Shown piece by piece: positions 38,888 to 51,850 of a stretch of 64,000 bases of DNA; position 1 is the stretch's first letter, and each line of letters starts with the position of its first letter. This DNA is from Hyperoodon ampullatus. Taxonomy: Eukaryota > Chordata > Mammalia > Artiodactyla > Ziphiidae. Location: assembly GCA_949752795.1 (NCBI GenBank), contig CATKHW010000561.1, positions 186,001-250,000 on the forward strand. The letters run 5' to 3'. The notes under the pieces were generated by a model that was not told the origin of the DNA, ran no database searches, and was given only the letters and a program-made list of their open reading frames with translations. The position numbers were made by a program, and so were the translations under genes.

Positions 38888-40507
38888 AACTAAGCCTTAG
38901 GCCAGCAACAATGGAGAGGACCTGACCCTTAGAAACTTACAAGGAAGCTGGAATCTTCAAAAGTTCAAATCTTTATAAGTAAAAAGATTTATTAAAATGA
39001 ATAACCAAGTGTTTTAATTGACATCAGATGATCAAAACAACAAACCCTGAGAACATAGAAAAAATATAAATAAAGATATGAGCAGAACTTAATACAACAG
39101 AAAACGTATAAAATTGAGGTGATTTAGTAAGTCCAAAGAATATTCTTTGAAAAGATTTAAAAGACACACTTTGATTAAGGAAAACATAAACATATGTAAA
39201 GAATATACAGAAAGAATCAGGACAATGTTATAGCAGAGAATATATGAAATGCCAGTAAATTTGAACATTTCTGTAAAGGGGACCATTTCTTAGCTCCTAA
39301 AGTTGACCAAAACTGACACAAGAGGAAATCATTGAAGGTCATCATGTCTGCCCTTGGCATACTTGGAACGCCCTGGCCTCAGAATGCAGCATCGGTAGTC
39401 CATGGTAACCTGCGAAGAGGGGGCGGGGCTGAAGCAGGTTGGAACACTGCCCTCACTGAGGGAGTGGGTGTGGCCATCTCTGCTGTGACTGAACAAAGGG
39501 CAGGGGAGCAGGGGGCCCAGAGCAGGGCCCTCAGAGCCCGGCAGGACCAGGGGAGTGTCACAAGCATTTGGCCCAGGCCAAAGGGCGCCTTCTTTGTCTG
39601 CACAGCTTCCCAAACACTCACATTTCCACTCAGGCCGCCCTCTTTGTTGAAGTGTGTGTGGAACGTGTCCTCGCAGTACACCTCGCTGCACAGCTAACCA
39701 TAGGACTGGGCATCGTACCTTCCTGCCAGGTGACCGAAGTTCGCAGGCAGATGGGTCACTGGGACCAACGCGGAGAGGCTCCTGCCCTGACCACAGGTCG
39801 ACCACAGCCGCTGCCCCAGATCGGGGGTTGCAAAGCAGCCCTGTCTGAATCCCCTGCCTCTAGAGGGAGTATTGGACCAACACTTCTAAAAAATGGGGTC
39901 CTTGCGGGCAACTCATCGGAGGGACACAAAAAAATCTTTGCCGACTTTCTCCTGAAGCTTACGAGCGTTCACACTTAAGCCTTTTACAATGTCAGCTGTT
40001 TAGCTAAACATGAGCTCATGATCTAAATTTACACAATAATGAAGAAATCAGCTACAAGGGGAGACAATCAGCAAAAACAATCAATATGAGAATTAGTTTC
40101 CCAAGGCCACCCATCAGATGTTGGAATAATCAGGTGCAAGGCAGAATATATACATAAAACTGGAACTGGAACAAGGAACAAGGATGTTTTCAAAGACTGG
40201 TAGGATCTCTAAAACATTTGTAAAGTACATGTCATTGATAAAGCTAAATACTCAAAGGTTGTGTAATACAACAGATTAATCATTGAGAAGAGTGAAATTA
40301 TGCTGTTTTGAAAACTATGGCAGGTCAGATTTTCTGGCTAATGATATAAGAAGATTTCTCTCAAAAATACACATTATTTCAAAGACTTATTGGCTGTGAA
40401 ATAAGTGAAGGGTATTTCAAATGGCTTGTCTGCAAAGAAAGGTGAGATGTAGGGAATCACAGAAAGTCGAGGGGAAAATATGTCAATATATACATTGCTA
40501 TATGGTG
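38888..40507. repeat. Unit 25 (type C, 1,620 bp)
   Basis: gatgatcaaaac, catttcttagc, tctggctaat, private acaaggaagctgg. Confidence 0.95.
39353..39784 (-). pseudogene. THOP1-like fragment, copy 25
   Basis: Type C state. Confidence 0.82.
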
Positions 40508-42127
40508 AACTAAGCCTTAGGCCAGCAACAATGGAGAGGACCTGACCCTTAGAAACTTACAAGTAAGCTGGAATCTTCAAAAGTTCAAATCTTTATAAGT
40601 AAAAAGATTTATTAAAATGAATAACCAAGTGTTTTAATTGACATCAGATGATCCAAACAACAAACCCTGAGAACATAGAAAAAATATAAATAAAGATATG
40701 AGCAGAACTTAATACAACAGAAAACGTATAAAATTGAGGTGATTTAGTAAGTCCAAAGAATATTCTTTGAAAAGATTTAAAAGACACACTTTGATTAAGG
40801 AAAATATAAACATATGTAAAGAATATACAGAAAGAATCAGGACAATGTTATAGCAGAGAATATATGAAATGCCAGTAAATTTGAACATTTCTGTAAAGGG
40901 GACCATTTCCTAGCTCCTAAAGTTGACCAAAACTGACACAAGAGGAAATCATTGAAGGTCATCATGTCTGCCCTTGGCATTCTTGGAACGCCCTGGCCTC
41001 AGAATGCAGCATCGGTAGTCCATGGTAACCTGCGGAGAGGGGGTGGGGCTGAAGGAGGTTGGAACACTGCCCTCACTGAGGGAGTGGGTGTGGCCATCTC
41101 TGCTGTGACTGAACAAAGGGCAGGGGAGCAGGGGGCCCAGGGCAGGGCCCTCAGAGCCCGGCAGGACCAGGGGAGTGTCACAAGCATTTGGCCCAGGCCA
41201 AAGGGCGCCTTCTTTGTCTGCACAGCTTCCCAAACACTCACATTTCCACTCAGGCCGCCCTCTTTGTTGAAGTGTGTGTGGAACGTGTCCTCGCAGTACA
41301 CCTCGCTGCACAGCTAACCATAGGACTGGGCATCGTACCTTCCTGCCAGGTGACCGAAGTTCGCAGGCAGATGGGTCACTGGGACCAACGCGGAGAGGCT
41401 CCTGCCCTGACCACAGGTCGACCACAGCCGCTGCCCCAGATCGGGGGTTGCAAAGCAGCCCTGTCTGAATCCCCTGCCTCTAGAGGGAGTATTGGACCAA
41501 CACTTCTAAAAAATGGGGTCCTTGCGGGCAACTCATCGGAGGGACACAAAAAAATCTTTGCCGACTTTCTCCTGAAGCTTACGAGCGTTCACACTTAAGC
41601 CTTTTACAATGTCAGCTGTTTAGCTAAACATGAGCTCATGATCTAAATTTACACAATAATGAAGAAATCAGCTACAAGGGGAGACAATCAGCAAAAACAA
41701 TCAATATGAGAATTAGTTTCCCAAGGCCACCCATCAGATGTTGGAATAATCAGGTGCAAGGCAGAATATATACATAAAACTGGAACTGGAACAAGGAACA
41801 AGGATGTTTTCAAAGACTGGTAGGATCTCTAAAACATTTGTAAAGTACATGTCATTGAGAAAGCTAAATACTCAAAGGTTGTGTAATACAACAGATTAAT
41901 CATTGAGAAGAGTGAAATTATGCTGTTTTGAAAACTATGGCAGGTCAGATTTTCTGCCTAATGATATAAGAAGATTTCTCTCAAAAATACACATTATTTC
42001 AAAGACTTATTGGCTGTGAAATAAGTGAAGGGTATTTCAAATGGCTTGTCTGCAAAGAAAGGTGAGATGTAGGGAATCACAGAAAGTCGAGGGGAAAATA
42101 TGTCAATATATACATTGCTATATGGTG
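40508..42127. repeat. Unit 26 (plain, 1,620 bp)
   Basis: ggaaaatataaac is private; cattgagaaag is shared only with the next unit. Confidence 0.95.
40973..41404 (-). pseudogene. THOP1-like fragment, copy 26
   Basis: Majority state. Confidence 0.82.
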
Positions 42128-43748
42128 AACTAAGCCTTAGGCCAGCAACAATGGAGAGGACCTGACCCTTAGAAACTTACAAGTAAGCTGGAATCTTCAA
42201 AAGTTCAAATCTTTATAAGTAAAAAGATTTATTAAAATGAATAACCAAGTGTTTTAATTGACATCAGATGATCAAAACAACAAACCCTGAGAACATAGAA
42301 AAAATATAAATAAAGATATGAGCAGAACTTAATACAACAGAAAACGTATAAAATTGAGGTGATTTAGTAAGTCCAAAGAATATTCTTTGAAAAGATTTAA
42401 AAGACACACTTTGATTAAGGAAAACATAAACATATGTAAAGAATATACAGAAAGAATCAGGACAATGTTATAGCAGAGAATATATGAAATGCCAGTAAAT
42501 TTGAACATTTCTGAAAAAGGGGACCATTTCCTAGCTCCTAAAGTTGACCAAAACTGACACAAGAGGAAATCATTGAAGGTCATCATGTCTGCCCTTGGCA
42601 TTCTTGGAACGCCCTGGCCTCAGAATGCAGCATCGGTAGTCCATGGTAACCTGCGGAGAGGGGGTGGGGCTGAAGGAGGTTGGAACACTGCCCTCACTGA
42701 GGGAGTGGGTGTGGCCATCTCTGCTGTGACTGAACAAAGGGCAGGGGAGCAGGGGGCCCAGGGCAGGGCCCTCAGAGCCCGGCAGGACCAGGGGAGTGTC
42801 ACAAGCATTTGGCCCAGGCCAAAGGGCGCCTTCTTTGTCTGCACAGCTTCCCAAACACTCACATTTCCACTCAGGCCGCCCTCTTTGTTGAAGTGTGTGT
42901 GGAACGTGTCCTCGCAGTACACCTCGCTGCACAGCTAACCATAGGACTGGGCATCGTACCTTCCTGCCAGGTGACCGAAGTTCGCAGGCAGATGGGTCAC
43001 TGGGACCAATGCGGAGAGGTTCCTGCCCTGACCACAGGTCGACCACAGCCGCTGCCCCAGATCGGGGGTTGCAAAGCAGCCCTGTCTGAATCCCCTGCCT
43101 CTAGAGGGAGTATTGGACCAACACTTCTAAAAAATGGGGTCCTTGCGGGCAACTCATCGGAGGGACACAAAAAAATCTTTGCCGACTTTCTCCTGAAGCT
43201 TACGAGCGTTCACACTTAAGCCTTTTACAATGTCAGCTGTTTAGCTAAACATGAGCTCATGATCTAAATTTACACAATAATGAAGAAATCAGCTACAAGG
43301 GGAGACAATCAGCAAAAACAATCAATATGAGAATTAGTTTCCCAAGGCCACCCATCAGATGTTGGAATAATCAGGTGCAAGGCAGAATATATACATAAAA
43401 CTGGAACTGGAACAAGGAACAAGGATGTTTTCAAAGACTGGTAGGATCTCTAAAACATTTGTAAAGTACATGTCATTGAGAAAGCTAAATACTCAAAGGT
43501 TGTGTAATACAACAGATTAATCATTGAGAAGAGTGAAATTATGCTGTTTTGAAAACTATGGCAGGTCAGATTTTCTGCCTAATGATATAAGAAGATTTCT
43601 CTCAAAAATACACATTATTTCAAAGACTTATTGGCTGTGAAATAAGTGAAGGGTATTTCAAATGGCTTGTCTGCAAAGAAAGGTGAGATGTAGGGAATCA
43701 CAGAAAGTCGAGGGGAAAATATGTCAATATATACATTGCTATATGGTG
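42128..43748. repeat. Unit 27 (A/B/C mosaic, 1,621 bp)
   Basis: gatgatcaaaac as in type C, extra base as in A, gaggaaatc, cattgagaaag as in unit 26. Confidence 0.95.
42594..43025 (-). pseudogene. THOP1-like fragment, copy 27
   Basis: Type B state within the fragment. Confidence 0.82.
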
Positions 43749-45368
43749 AACTAAGCCTTAGGCCAGCAACAATGGAGAGGACCTGACCCTTAGAAACTTA
43801 CAAGTAAGCTGGAATCTTCAAAAGTTCAAATCTTTATAAGTAAAAAGATTTATTAAAATGAATAACCAAGTGTTTTAATTGACATCAGATGATCCAAACA
43901 ACAAACCCTGAGAACATAGAAAAAATATAAATAAAGATATGAGCAGAACTTAATACAACAGAAAACGTATAAAATTGAGGTGATTTAGTAAGTCCAAAGA
44001 ATATTCTTTGAAAAGATTTAAAAGACACACTTTGATTAAGGAAAACATAAACATATGTAAAGAATATACAGAAAGAATCAGGACAATGTTATAGCAGAGA
44101 ATATATGAAATGCCAGTAAATTTGAACATTTCTGTAAAGGGGACCATTTCCTAGCTCCTAAAGTTGACCAAAACTGACACAAGAGGAAATCATTGAAGGT
44201 CATCATGTCTGCCCTTGGCATTCTTGGAACGCCCTGGCCTCAGAATGCAGCATCGGTAGTCCATGGTAACCTGCGGAGAGGGGGCGGGCCTGAAGCAGGT
44301 TGGAACACTGCCCTCACTGAGGGAGTGGGTGTGGCCATCTCTGCTGTGACTGAACAAAGGGCAGGGGAGCAGGGGGCCCAGGGCAGGGCCCTCAGAGCCC
44401 GGCAGGACCAGGGGAGTGTCACAAGCATTTGGCCCAGGCCAAAGGGCGCCTTCTTTGTCTGCACAGCTTCCCAAACACTCACATTTCCACTCAGGCCGCC
44501 CTCTTTGTTGAAGTGTGTGTGGAACGTGTCCTCGCAGTACACCTCGCTGCACAGCTAACCATAGGACTGGGCATCGTACCTTCCTGCCAGGTGACCGAAG
44601 TTCGCAGGCAGATGGGTCACTGGGACCAACGCGGAGAGGCTCCTGCCCTGACCACAGGTCGACCACAGCCGCTGCCCCAGATCGGGGGTTGCAAAGCAGC
44701 CCTGTCTGAATCCCCTGCCTCTAGAGGGAGTATTGGACCAACACTTCTAAAAAATGGGGTCCTTGCGGGCAACTCATCGGAGGGACACAAAAAAATCTTT
44801 GCCGACTTTCTCCTGAAGCTTACGAGCGTTCACACTTAAGCCTTTTACAATGTCAGCTGTTTAGCTAAACATGAGCTCATGATCTAAATTTACACAATAA
44901 TGAAGAAATCAGCTACAAGGGGAGACAATCAGCAAAAACAATCAATATGAGAATTAGTTTCCCAAGGCCACCCATCAGATGTTGGAATAATCAGGTGCAA
45001 GGCAGAATATATACATAAAACTGGAACTGGAACAAGGAACAAGGATGTTTTCAAAGACTGGTAGGATCTCTAAAACATTTGTAAAGTACATGTCATTGAT
45101 AAAGCTAAATACTCAAAGGTTGTGTAATACAACAGATTAATCATTGAGAAGAGTGAAATTATGCTGTTTTGAAAACTATGGCAGGTCAGATTTTCTGGCT
45201 AATGATATAAGAAGATTTCTCTCAAAAATACACATTATTTCAAAGACTTATTGGCTGTGAAATAAGTGAAGGGTATTTCAAATGGCTTGTCTGCAAAGAA
45301 AGGTGAGATGTAGGGAATCACAGAAAGTCGAGGGGAAAATATGTCAATATATACATTGCTATATGGTG
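43749..45368. repeat. Unit 28 (plain/C mosaic, 1,620 bp)
   Basis: gatgatccaaac and catttcctagc as in plain units; tctggctaat. Confidence 0.95.
44214..44645 (-). pseudogene. THOP1-like fragment, copy 28
   Basis: Unique intron state gggggcgggcctgaagcagg, combining gaagcagg of type C with ggcattctt and gcggagagg of the majority. Confidence 0.82.
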
Positions 45369-46989
45369 AACTAAGCCTTAGGCCAGCAACAATGGAGAGG
45401 ACCTGACCCTTAGAAACTTACAAGTAAGCTGGAATCTTCAAAAGTTCAAATCTTTATAAGTAAAAAGATTTATTAAAATGAATAACCAAGTGTTTTAATT
45501 GACATCAGATGATCCAAACAACAAACCCTGAGAACATAGAAAAAATATAAATAAAGATATGAGCAGAACTTAATACAACAGAAAACGTATAAAATTGAGG
45601 TGATTTAGTAAGTCCAAAGAATATTCTTTGAAAAGATTTAAAAGACACACTTTGATTAAGGAAAACATAAACATATGTAAAGAATATACAGAAAGAATCA
45701 GGACAATGTTATAGCAGAGAATATATGAAATGCCAGTAAATTTGAACATTTCTGAAAAAGGGGACCATTTCCTAGCTCCTAAAGTTGACCAAAACTGACA
45801 CAAGAGGAAATCATTGAAGGTCATCATGTCTGCCCTTGGCATTCTTGGAACGCCCTGGCCTCAGAATGCAGCATCGGTAGTCCATGGTAACCTGCGGAGA
45901 GGGGGTGGGGCTGAAGGAGGTTGGAACACTGCCCTCACTGAGGGAGTGGGTGTGGCCATCTCTGCTGTGACTGAACAAAGGGCAGGGGAGCAGGGGGCCC
46001 AGGGCAGGGCCCTCAGAGCCCGGCAGGACCAGGGGAGTGTCACAAGCATTTGGCCCAGGCCAAAGGGCGCCTTCTTTGTCTGCACAGCTTCCCAAACACT
46101 CACATTTCCACTCAGGCCGCCCTCTTTGTTGAAGTGTGTGTGGAACGTGTCCTCGCAGTACACCTCGCTGCACAGCTAACCATAGGACTGGGCATCGTAC
46201 CTTCCTGCCAGGTGACCGAAGTTCGCAGGCAGATGGGTCACTGGGACCAACGCGGAGAGGCTCCTGCCCTGACCACAGGTCGACCACAGCCGCTGCCCCA
46301 GATCGGGGGTTGCAAAGCAGCCCTGTCTGAATCCCCTGCCTCTAGAGGGAGTATTGGACCAACACTTCTAAAAAATGGGGTCCTTGCGGGCAACTCATCG
46401 GAGGGACACAAAAAAATCTTTGCCGACTTTCTCCTGAAGCTTACGAGCGTTCACACTTAAGCCTTTTACAATGTCAGCTGTTTAGCTAAACATGAGCTCA
46501 TGATCTAAATTTACACAATAATGAAGAAATCAGCTACAAGGGGAGACAATCAGCAAAAACAATCAATATGAGAATTAGTTTCCCAAGGCCACCCTTCAGA
46601 TGTTGGAATAATCAGGTGCAAGGCAGAATATATACATAAAACTGGAACTGGAACAAGGAACAAGGATGTTTTCAAAGACTGGTAGGATCTCTAAAACATT
46701 TGTAAAGTACATGTCATTGATAAAGCTAAATACTCAAAGGTTGTGTAATACAACAGATTAATCATTGAGAAGAGTGAAATTATGCTGTTTTGAAAACTAT
46801 GGCAGGTCAGATTTTCTGCCTAATGATATAAGAAGATTTCTCTCAAAAATACACATTATTTCAAAGACTTATTGGCTGTGAAATAAGTGAAGGGTATTTC
46901 AAATGGCTTGTCTGCAAAGAAAGGTGAGATGTAGGGAATCACAGAAAGTCGAGGGGAAAATATGTCAATATATACATTGCTATATGGTG
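45369..46989. repeat. Unit 29 (plain with extra base, 1,621 bp)
   Basis: ctgaaaaagggg together with gaggaaatc; private cacccttcag. Confidence 0.95.
45835..46266 (-). pseudogene. THOP1-like fragment, copy 29
   Basis: Majority state. Confidence 0.82.
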
Positions 46990-48610
46990 AACTAAGCCTT
47001 AGGCCAGCAACAATGGAGAGGACCTGACCCTTAGAAACTTACAAGTAAGCTGGAATCTTCAAAAGTTCAAATCTTTATAAGTAAAAAGATTTATTAAAAT
47101 GAATAACCAAGTGTTTTAATTGACATCAGATGATCAAAACAACAAACCCTGAGAACATAGAAAAAATATAAATAAAGATATGAGCAGAACTTAATACAAC
47201 AGAAAACGTATAAAATTGAGGTGATTTAGTAAGTCCAAAGAATATTCTTTGAAAAGATTTAAAAGACACACTTTGATTAAGGAAAACATAAACATATGTA
47301 AAGAATATACAGAAAGAATCAGGACAATGTTATAGCAGAGAATATATGAAATGCCAGTAAATTTGAACATTTCTGAAAAAGGGGACCATTTCCTAGCTCC
47401 TAAAGTTGACCAAAACTGACACAAGAGGAAATCATTGAAGGTCATCATGTCTGCCCTTGGCATTCTTGGAACGCCCTGGCCTCAGAATGCAGCATCGGTA
47501 GTCCATGGTAACCTGCGGAGAGGGGGCGGGGCTGAAGGAGGTTGGAACACTGCCCTCACTGAGGGAGTGGGTGTGGCCATCTCTGCTGTGACTGAACAAA
47601 GGGCAGGGGAGCAGGGGGCCCAGGGCAGGGCCCTCAGAGCCCGGCAGGACCAGGGGAGTGTCACAAGCATTTGGCCCAGGCCAAAGGGCGCCTTCTTTGT
47701 CTGCACAGCTTCCCAAACACTCACATTTCCACTCAGGCCGCCCTCTTTGTTGAAGTGTGTGTGGAACGTGTCCTCGCAGTACACCTCGCTGCACAGCTAA
47801 CCATAGGACTGGGCATCGTACCTTCCTGCCAGGTGACCGAAGTTCGCAGGCAGATGGGTCACTGGGACCAACGCGGAGAGGCTCCTGCCCTGACCACAGG
47901 TCGACCACAGCCGCTGCCCCAGATCGGGGGTTGCAAAGCAGCCCTGTCTGAATCCCCTGCCTCTAGAGGGAGTATTGGACCAACACTTCTAAAAAATGGG
48001 GTCCTTGCGGGCAACTCATCGGAGGGACACAAAAAAATCTTTGCCGACTTTCTCCTGAAGCTTACGAGCGTTCACACTTAAGCCTTTTACAATGTCAGCT
48101 GTTTAGCTAAACATGAGCTCATGATCTAAATTTACACAATAATGAAGAAATCAGCTACAAGGGGAGACAATCAGCAAAAACAATCAATATGAGAATTAGT
48201 TTCCCAAGGCCACCCATCAGATGTTGGAATAATCAGGTGCAAGGCAGAATATATACATAAAACTGGAACTGGAACAAGGAACAAGGATGTTTTCAAAGAC
48301 TGGTAGGATCTCTAAAACATTTGTAAAGTACATGTCATTGATAAAGCTAAATACTCAAAGGTTGTGTAATACAACAGATTAATCATTGAGAAGAGTGAAA
48401 TTATGCTGTTTTGAAAACTATGGCAGGTCAGATTTTCTGCCTAATGATATAAGAAGATTTCTCTCAAAAATACACATTATTTCAAAGACTTATTGGCTGT
48501 GAAATAAGTGAAGGGTATTTCAAATGGCTTGTCTGCAAAGAAAGGTGAGATGTAGGGAATCACAGAAAGTCGAGGGGAAAATATGTCAATATATACATTG
48601 CTATATGGTG
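46990..48610. repeat. Unit 30 (A/C mosaic, 1,621 bp)
   Basis: gatgatcaaaac, extra base, gaggaaatc, ctcatgatc. Confidence 0.95.
47456..47887 (-). pseudogene. THOP1-like fragment, copy 30
   Basis: Type A state (gggggcgggg, gaaggagg). Confidence 0.82.
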
Positions 48611-50230
48611 AACTAAGCCTTAGGCCAGCAACAATGGAGAGGACCTGACCCTTAGAAACTTACAAGTAAGCTGGAATCTTCAAAAGTTCAAATCTTTATA
48701 AGTAAAAAGATTTATTAAAATGAATAACCAAGTGTTTTAATTGACATCAGATGATCCAAACAACAAACCCTGAGAACATAGAAAAAATATAAATAAAGAT
48801 ATGAGCAGAACTTAATACAACAGAAAACGTATAAAATTGAGGTGATTTAGTAAGTCCAAAGAATATTCTTTGAAAAGATTTAAAAGACACACTTTGATTA
48901 AGGAAAACATAAACATATGTAAAGAATATACAGAAAGAATCAGGACAATGTTATAGCAGAGAATATATGAAATGCCAGTAAATTTGAACATTTCTGTAAA
49001 GGGGACCATTTCCTAGCTCCTAAAGTTGACCAAAACTGACACAAGAGGAAATCATTGAAGGTCATCATGTCTGCCCTTGGCATTCTTGGAACGCCCTGGC
49101 CTCAGAATGCAGCATCGGTAGTCCATGGTAACCTGCGGAGAGGGGGTGGGGCTGAAGGAGGTTGGAACACTGCCCTCACTGAGGGAGTGGGTGTGGCCAT
49201 CTCTGCTGTGACTGAACAAAGGGCAGGGGAGCAGGGGGCCCAGGGCAGGGCCCTCAGAGCCCGGCAGGACCAGGGGAGTGTCACAAGCATTTGGCCCAGG
49301 CCAAAGGGCGCCTTCTTTGTCTGCACAGCTTCCCAAACACTCACATTTCCACTCAGGCCGCCCTCTTTGTTGAAGTGTGTGTGGAACGTGTCCTCGCAGT
49401 ACACCTCGCTGCACAGCTAACCATAGGACTGGGCATCGTACCTTCCTGCCAGGTGACCGAAGTTCGCAGGCAGATGGGTCACTGGGACCAACGCGGAGAG
49501 GCTCCTGCCCTGACCACAGGTCGACCACAGCCGCTGCCCCAGATCGGGGGTTGCAAAGCAGCCCTGTCTGAATCCCCTGCCTCTAGAGGGAGTATTGGAC
49601 CAACACTTCTAAAAAATGGGGTCCTTGCGGGCAACTCATCGGAGGGACACAAAAAAATCTTTGCCGACTTTCTCCTGAAGCTTACGAGCGTTCACACTTA
49701 AGCCTTTTACAATGTCAGCTGTTTAGCTAAACATGAGCTCATGATCTAAATTTACACAATAATGAAGAAATCAGCTACAAGGGGAGACAATCAGCAAAAA
49801 CAATCAATATGAGAATTAGTTTCCCAAGGCCACCCATCAGATGTTGGAATAATCAGGTGCAAGGCAGAATATATACATAAAACTGGAACTGGAACAAGGA
49901 ACAAGGATGTTTTCAAAGACTGGTAGGATCTCTAAAACATTTGTAAAGTACATGTCATTGATAAAGCTAAATACTCAAAGGTTGTGTAATACAACAGATT
50001 AATCATTGAGAAGAGTGAAATTATGCTGTTTTGAAAACTATGGCAGGTCAGATTTTCTGGCTAATGATATAAGAAGATTTCTCTCAAAAATACACATTAT
50101 TTCAAAGACTTATTGGCTGTGAAATAAGTGAAGGGTATTTCAAATGGCTTGTCTGCAAAGAAAGGTGAGATGTAGGGAATCACAGAAAGTCGAGGGGAAA
50201 ATATGTCAATATATACATTGCTATATGGTG
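48611..50230. repeat. Unit 31 (plain, 1,620 bp)
   Basis: Last unit with tctggctaat, a variant confined to units 21-31. Confidence 0.95.
49076..49507 (-). pseudogene. THOP1-like fragment, copy 31
   Basis: Majority state. Confidence 0.82.
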
Positions 50231-51850
50231 AACTAAGCCTTAGGCCAGCAACAATGGAGAGGACCTGACCCTTAGAAACTTACAAGTAAGCTGGAATCTT
50301 CAAAAGTTCAAATCTTTCTAAGTAAAAAGATTTATTAAAATGAATAACCAAGTGTTTTAATTGACATCAGATGATCCAAACAACAAACCCTGAGAACATA
50401 GAAAAAATATAAATAAAGATATGAGCAGAACTTAATACAACAGAAAACGTATAAAATTGAGGTGATTTAGTAAGTCCAAAGAATATTCTTTGAAAAGATT
50501 TAAAAGACACACTTTGATTAAGGAAAACATAAACATATGTAAAGAATATACAGAAAGAATCAGGACAATGTTATAGCAGAGAATATATGAAATGCCAGTA
50601 AATTTGAACATTTCTGTAAAGGGGACCATTTCCTAGCTCCTAAAGTTGACCAAAACTGACACAAGAGGAAATCATTGAAGGTCATCATGTCTGCCCTTGG
50701 CATTCTTGGAACGCCCTGGCCTCAGAATGCAGCATCGGTAGTCCATGGTAACCTGCGGAGAGGGGGTGGGGCTGAAGGAGGTTGGAACACTGCCCTCACT
50801 GAGGGAGTGGGTGTGGCCATCTCTGCTGTGACTGAACAAAGGGCAGGGGAGCAGGGGGCCCAGGGCAGGGCCCTCAGAGCCCGGCAGGACCAGGGGAGTG
50901 TCACAAGCATTTGGCCCAGGCCAAAGGGCGCCTTCTTTGTCTGCACAGCTTCCCAAACACTCACATTTCCACTCAGGCCGCCCTCTTTGTTGAAGTGTGT
51001 GTGGAACGTGTCCTCGCAGTACACCTCGCTGCACAGCTAACCATAGGACTGGGCATCGTACCTTCCTGCCAGGTGACCGAAGTTCGCAGGCAGATGGGTC
51101 ACTGGGACCAACGCGGAGAGGCTCCTGCCCTGACCACAGGTCGACCACAGCCGCTGCCCCAGATCGGGGGTTGCAAAGCAGCCCTGTCTGAATCCCCTGC
51201 CTCTAGAGGGAGTATTGGACCAACACTTCTAAAAAATGGGGTCCTTGCGGGCAACTCATCGGAGGGACACAAAAAAATCTTTGCCGACTTTCTCCTGAAG
51301 CTTACGAGCGTTCACACTTAAGCCTTTTACAATGTCAGCTGTTTAGCTAAACATGAGCTCATGATCTAAATTTACACAATATTGAAGAAATCAGCTACAA
51401 GGGGAGACAATCAGCAAAAACAATCCATATGAGAATTAGTTTCCCAAGGCCACCCATCAGATGTTGGAATAATCAGGTGCAAGGCAGAATATATACATAA
51501 AACTGGAACTGGAACAAGGAACAAGGATGTTTTCAAAGACTGGTAGGATCTCTAAAACATTTGTAAAGTACATGTCATTGATAAAGCTAAATACTCAAAG
51601 GTTGTGTAATACAACAGATTAATCATTGAGAAGAGTGAAATTATGCTGTTTTGAAAACTATGGCAGGTCAGATTTTCTGCCTAATGATATAAGAAGATTT
51701 CTCTCAAAAATACACATTATTTCAAAGACTTATTGGCTGTGAAATAAGTGAAGGGTATTTCAAATGGCTTGTCTGCAAAGAAAGGTGAGATGTAGGGAAT
51801 CACAGAAAGTCGAGGGGAAAATATGTCAATATATACATTGCTATATGGTG
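50231..51850. repeat. Unit 32 (type E, 1,620 bp)
   Basis: tctttctaag, private caatattgaag, acaatccatatg. Confidence 0.95.
50696..51127 (-). pseudogene. THOP1-like fragment, copy 32
   Basis: Majority state. Confidence 0.82.
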
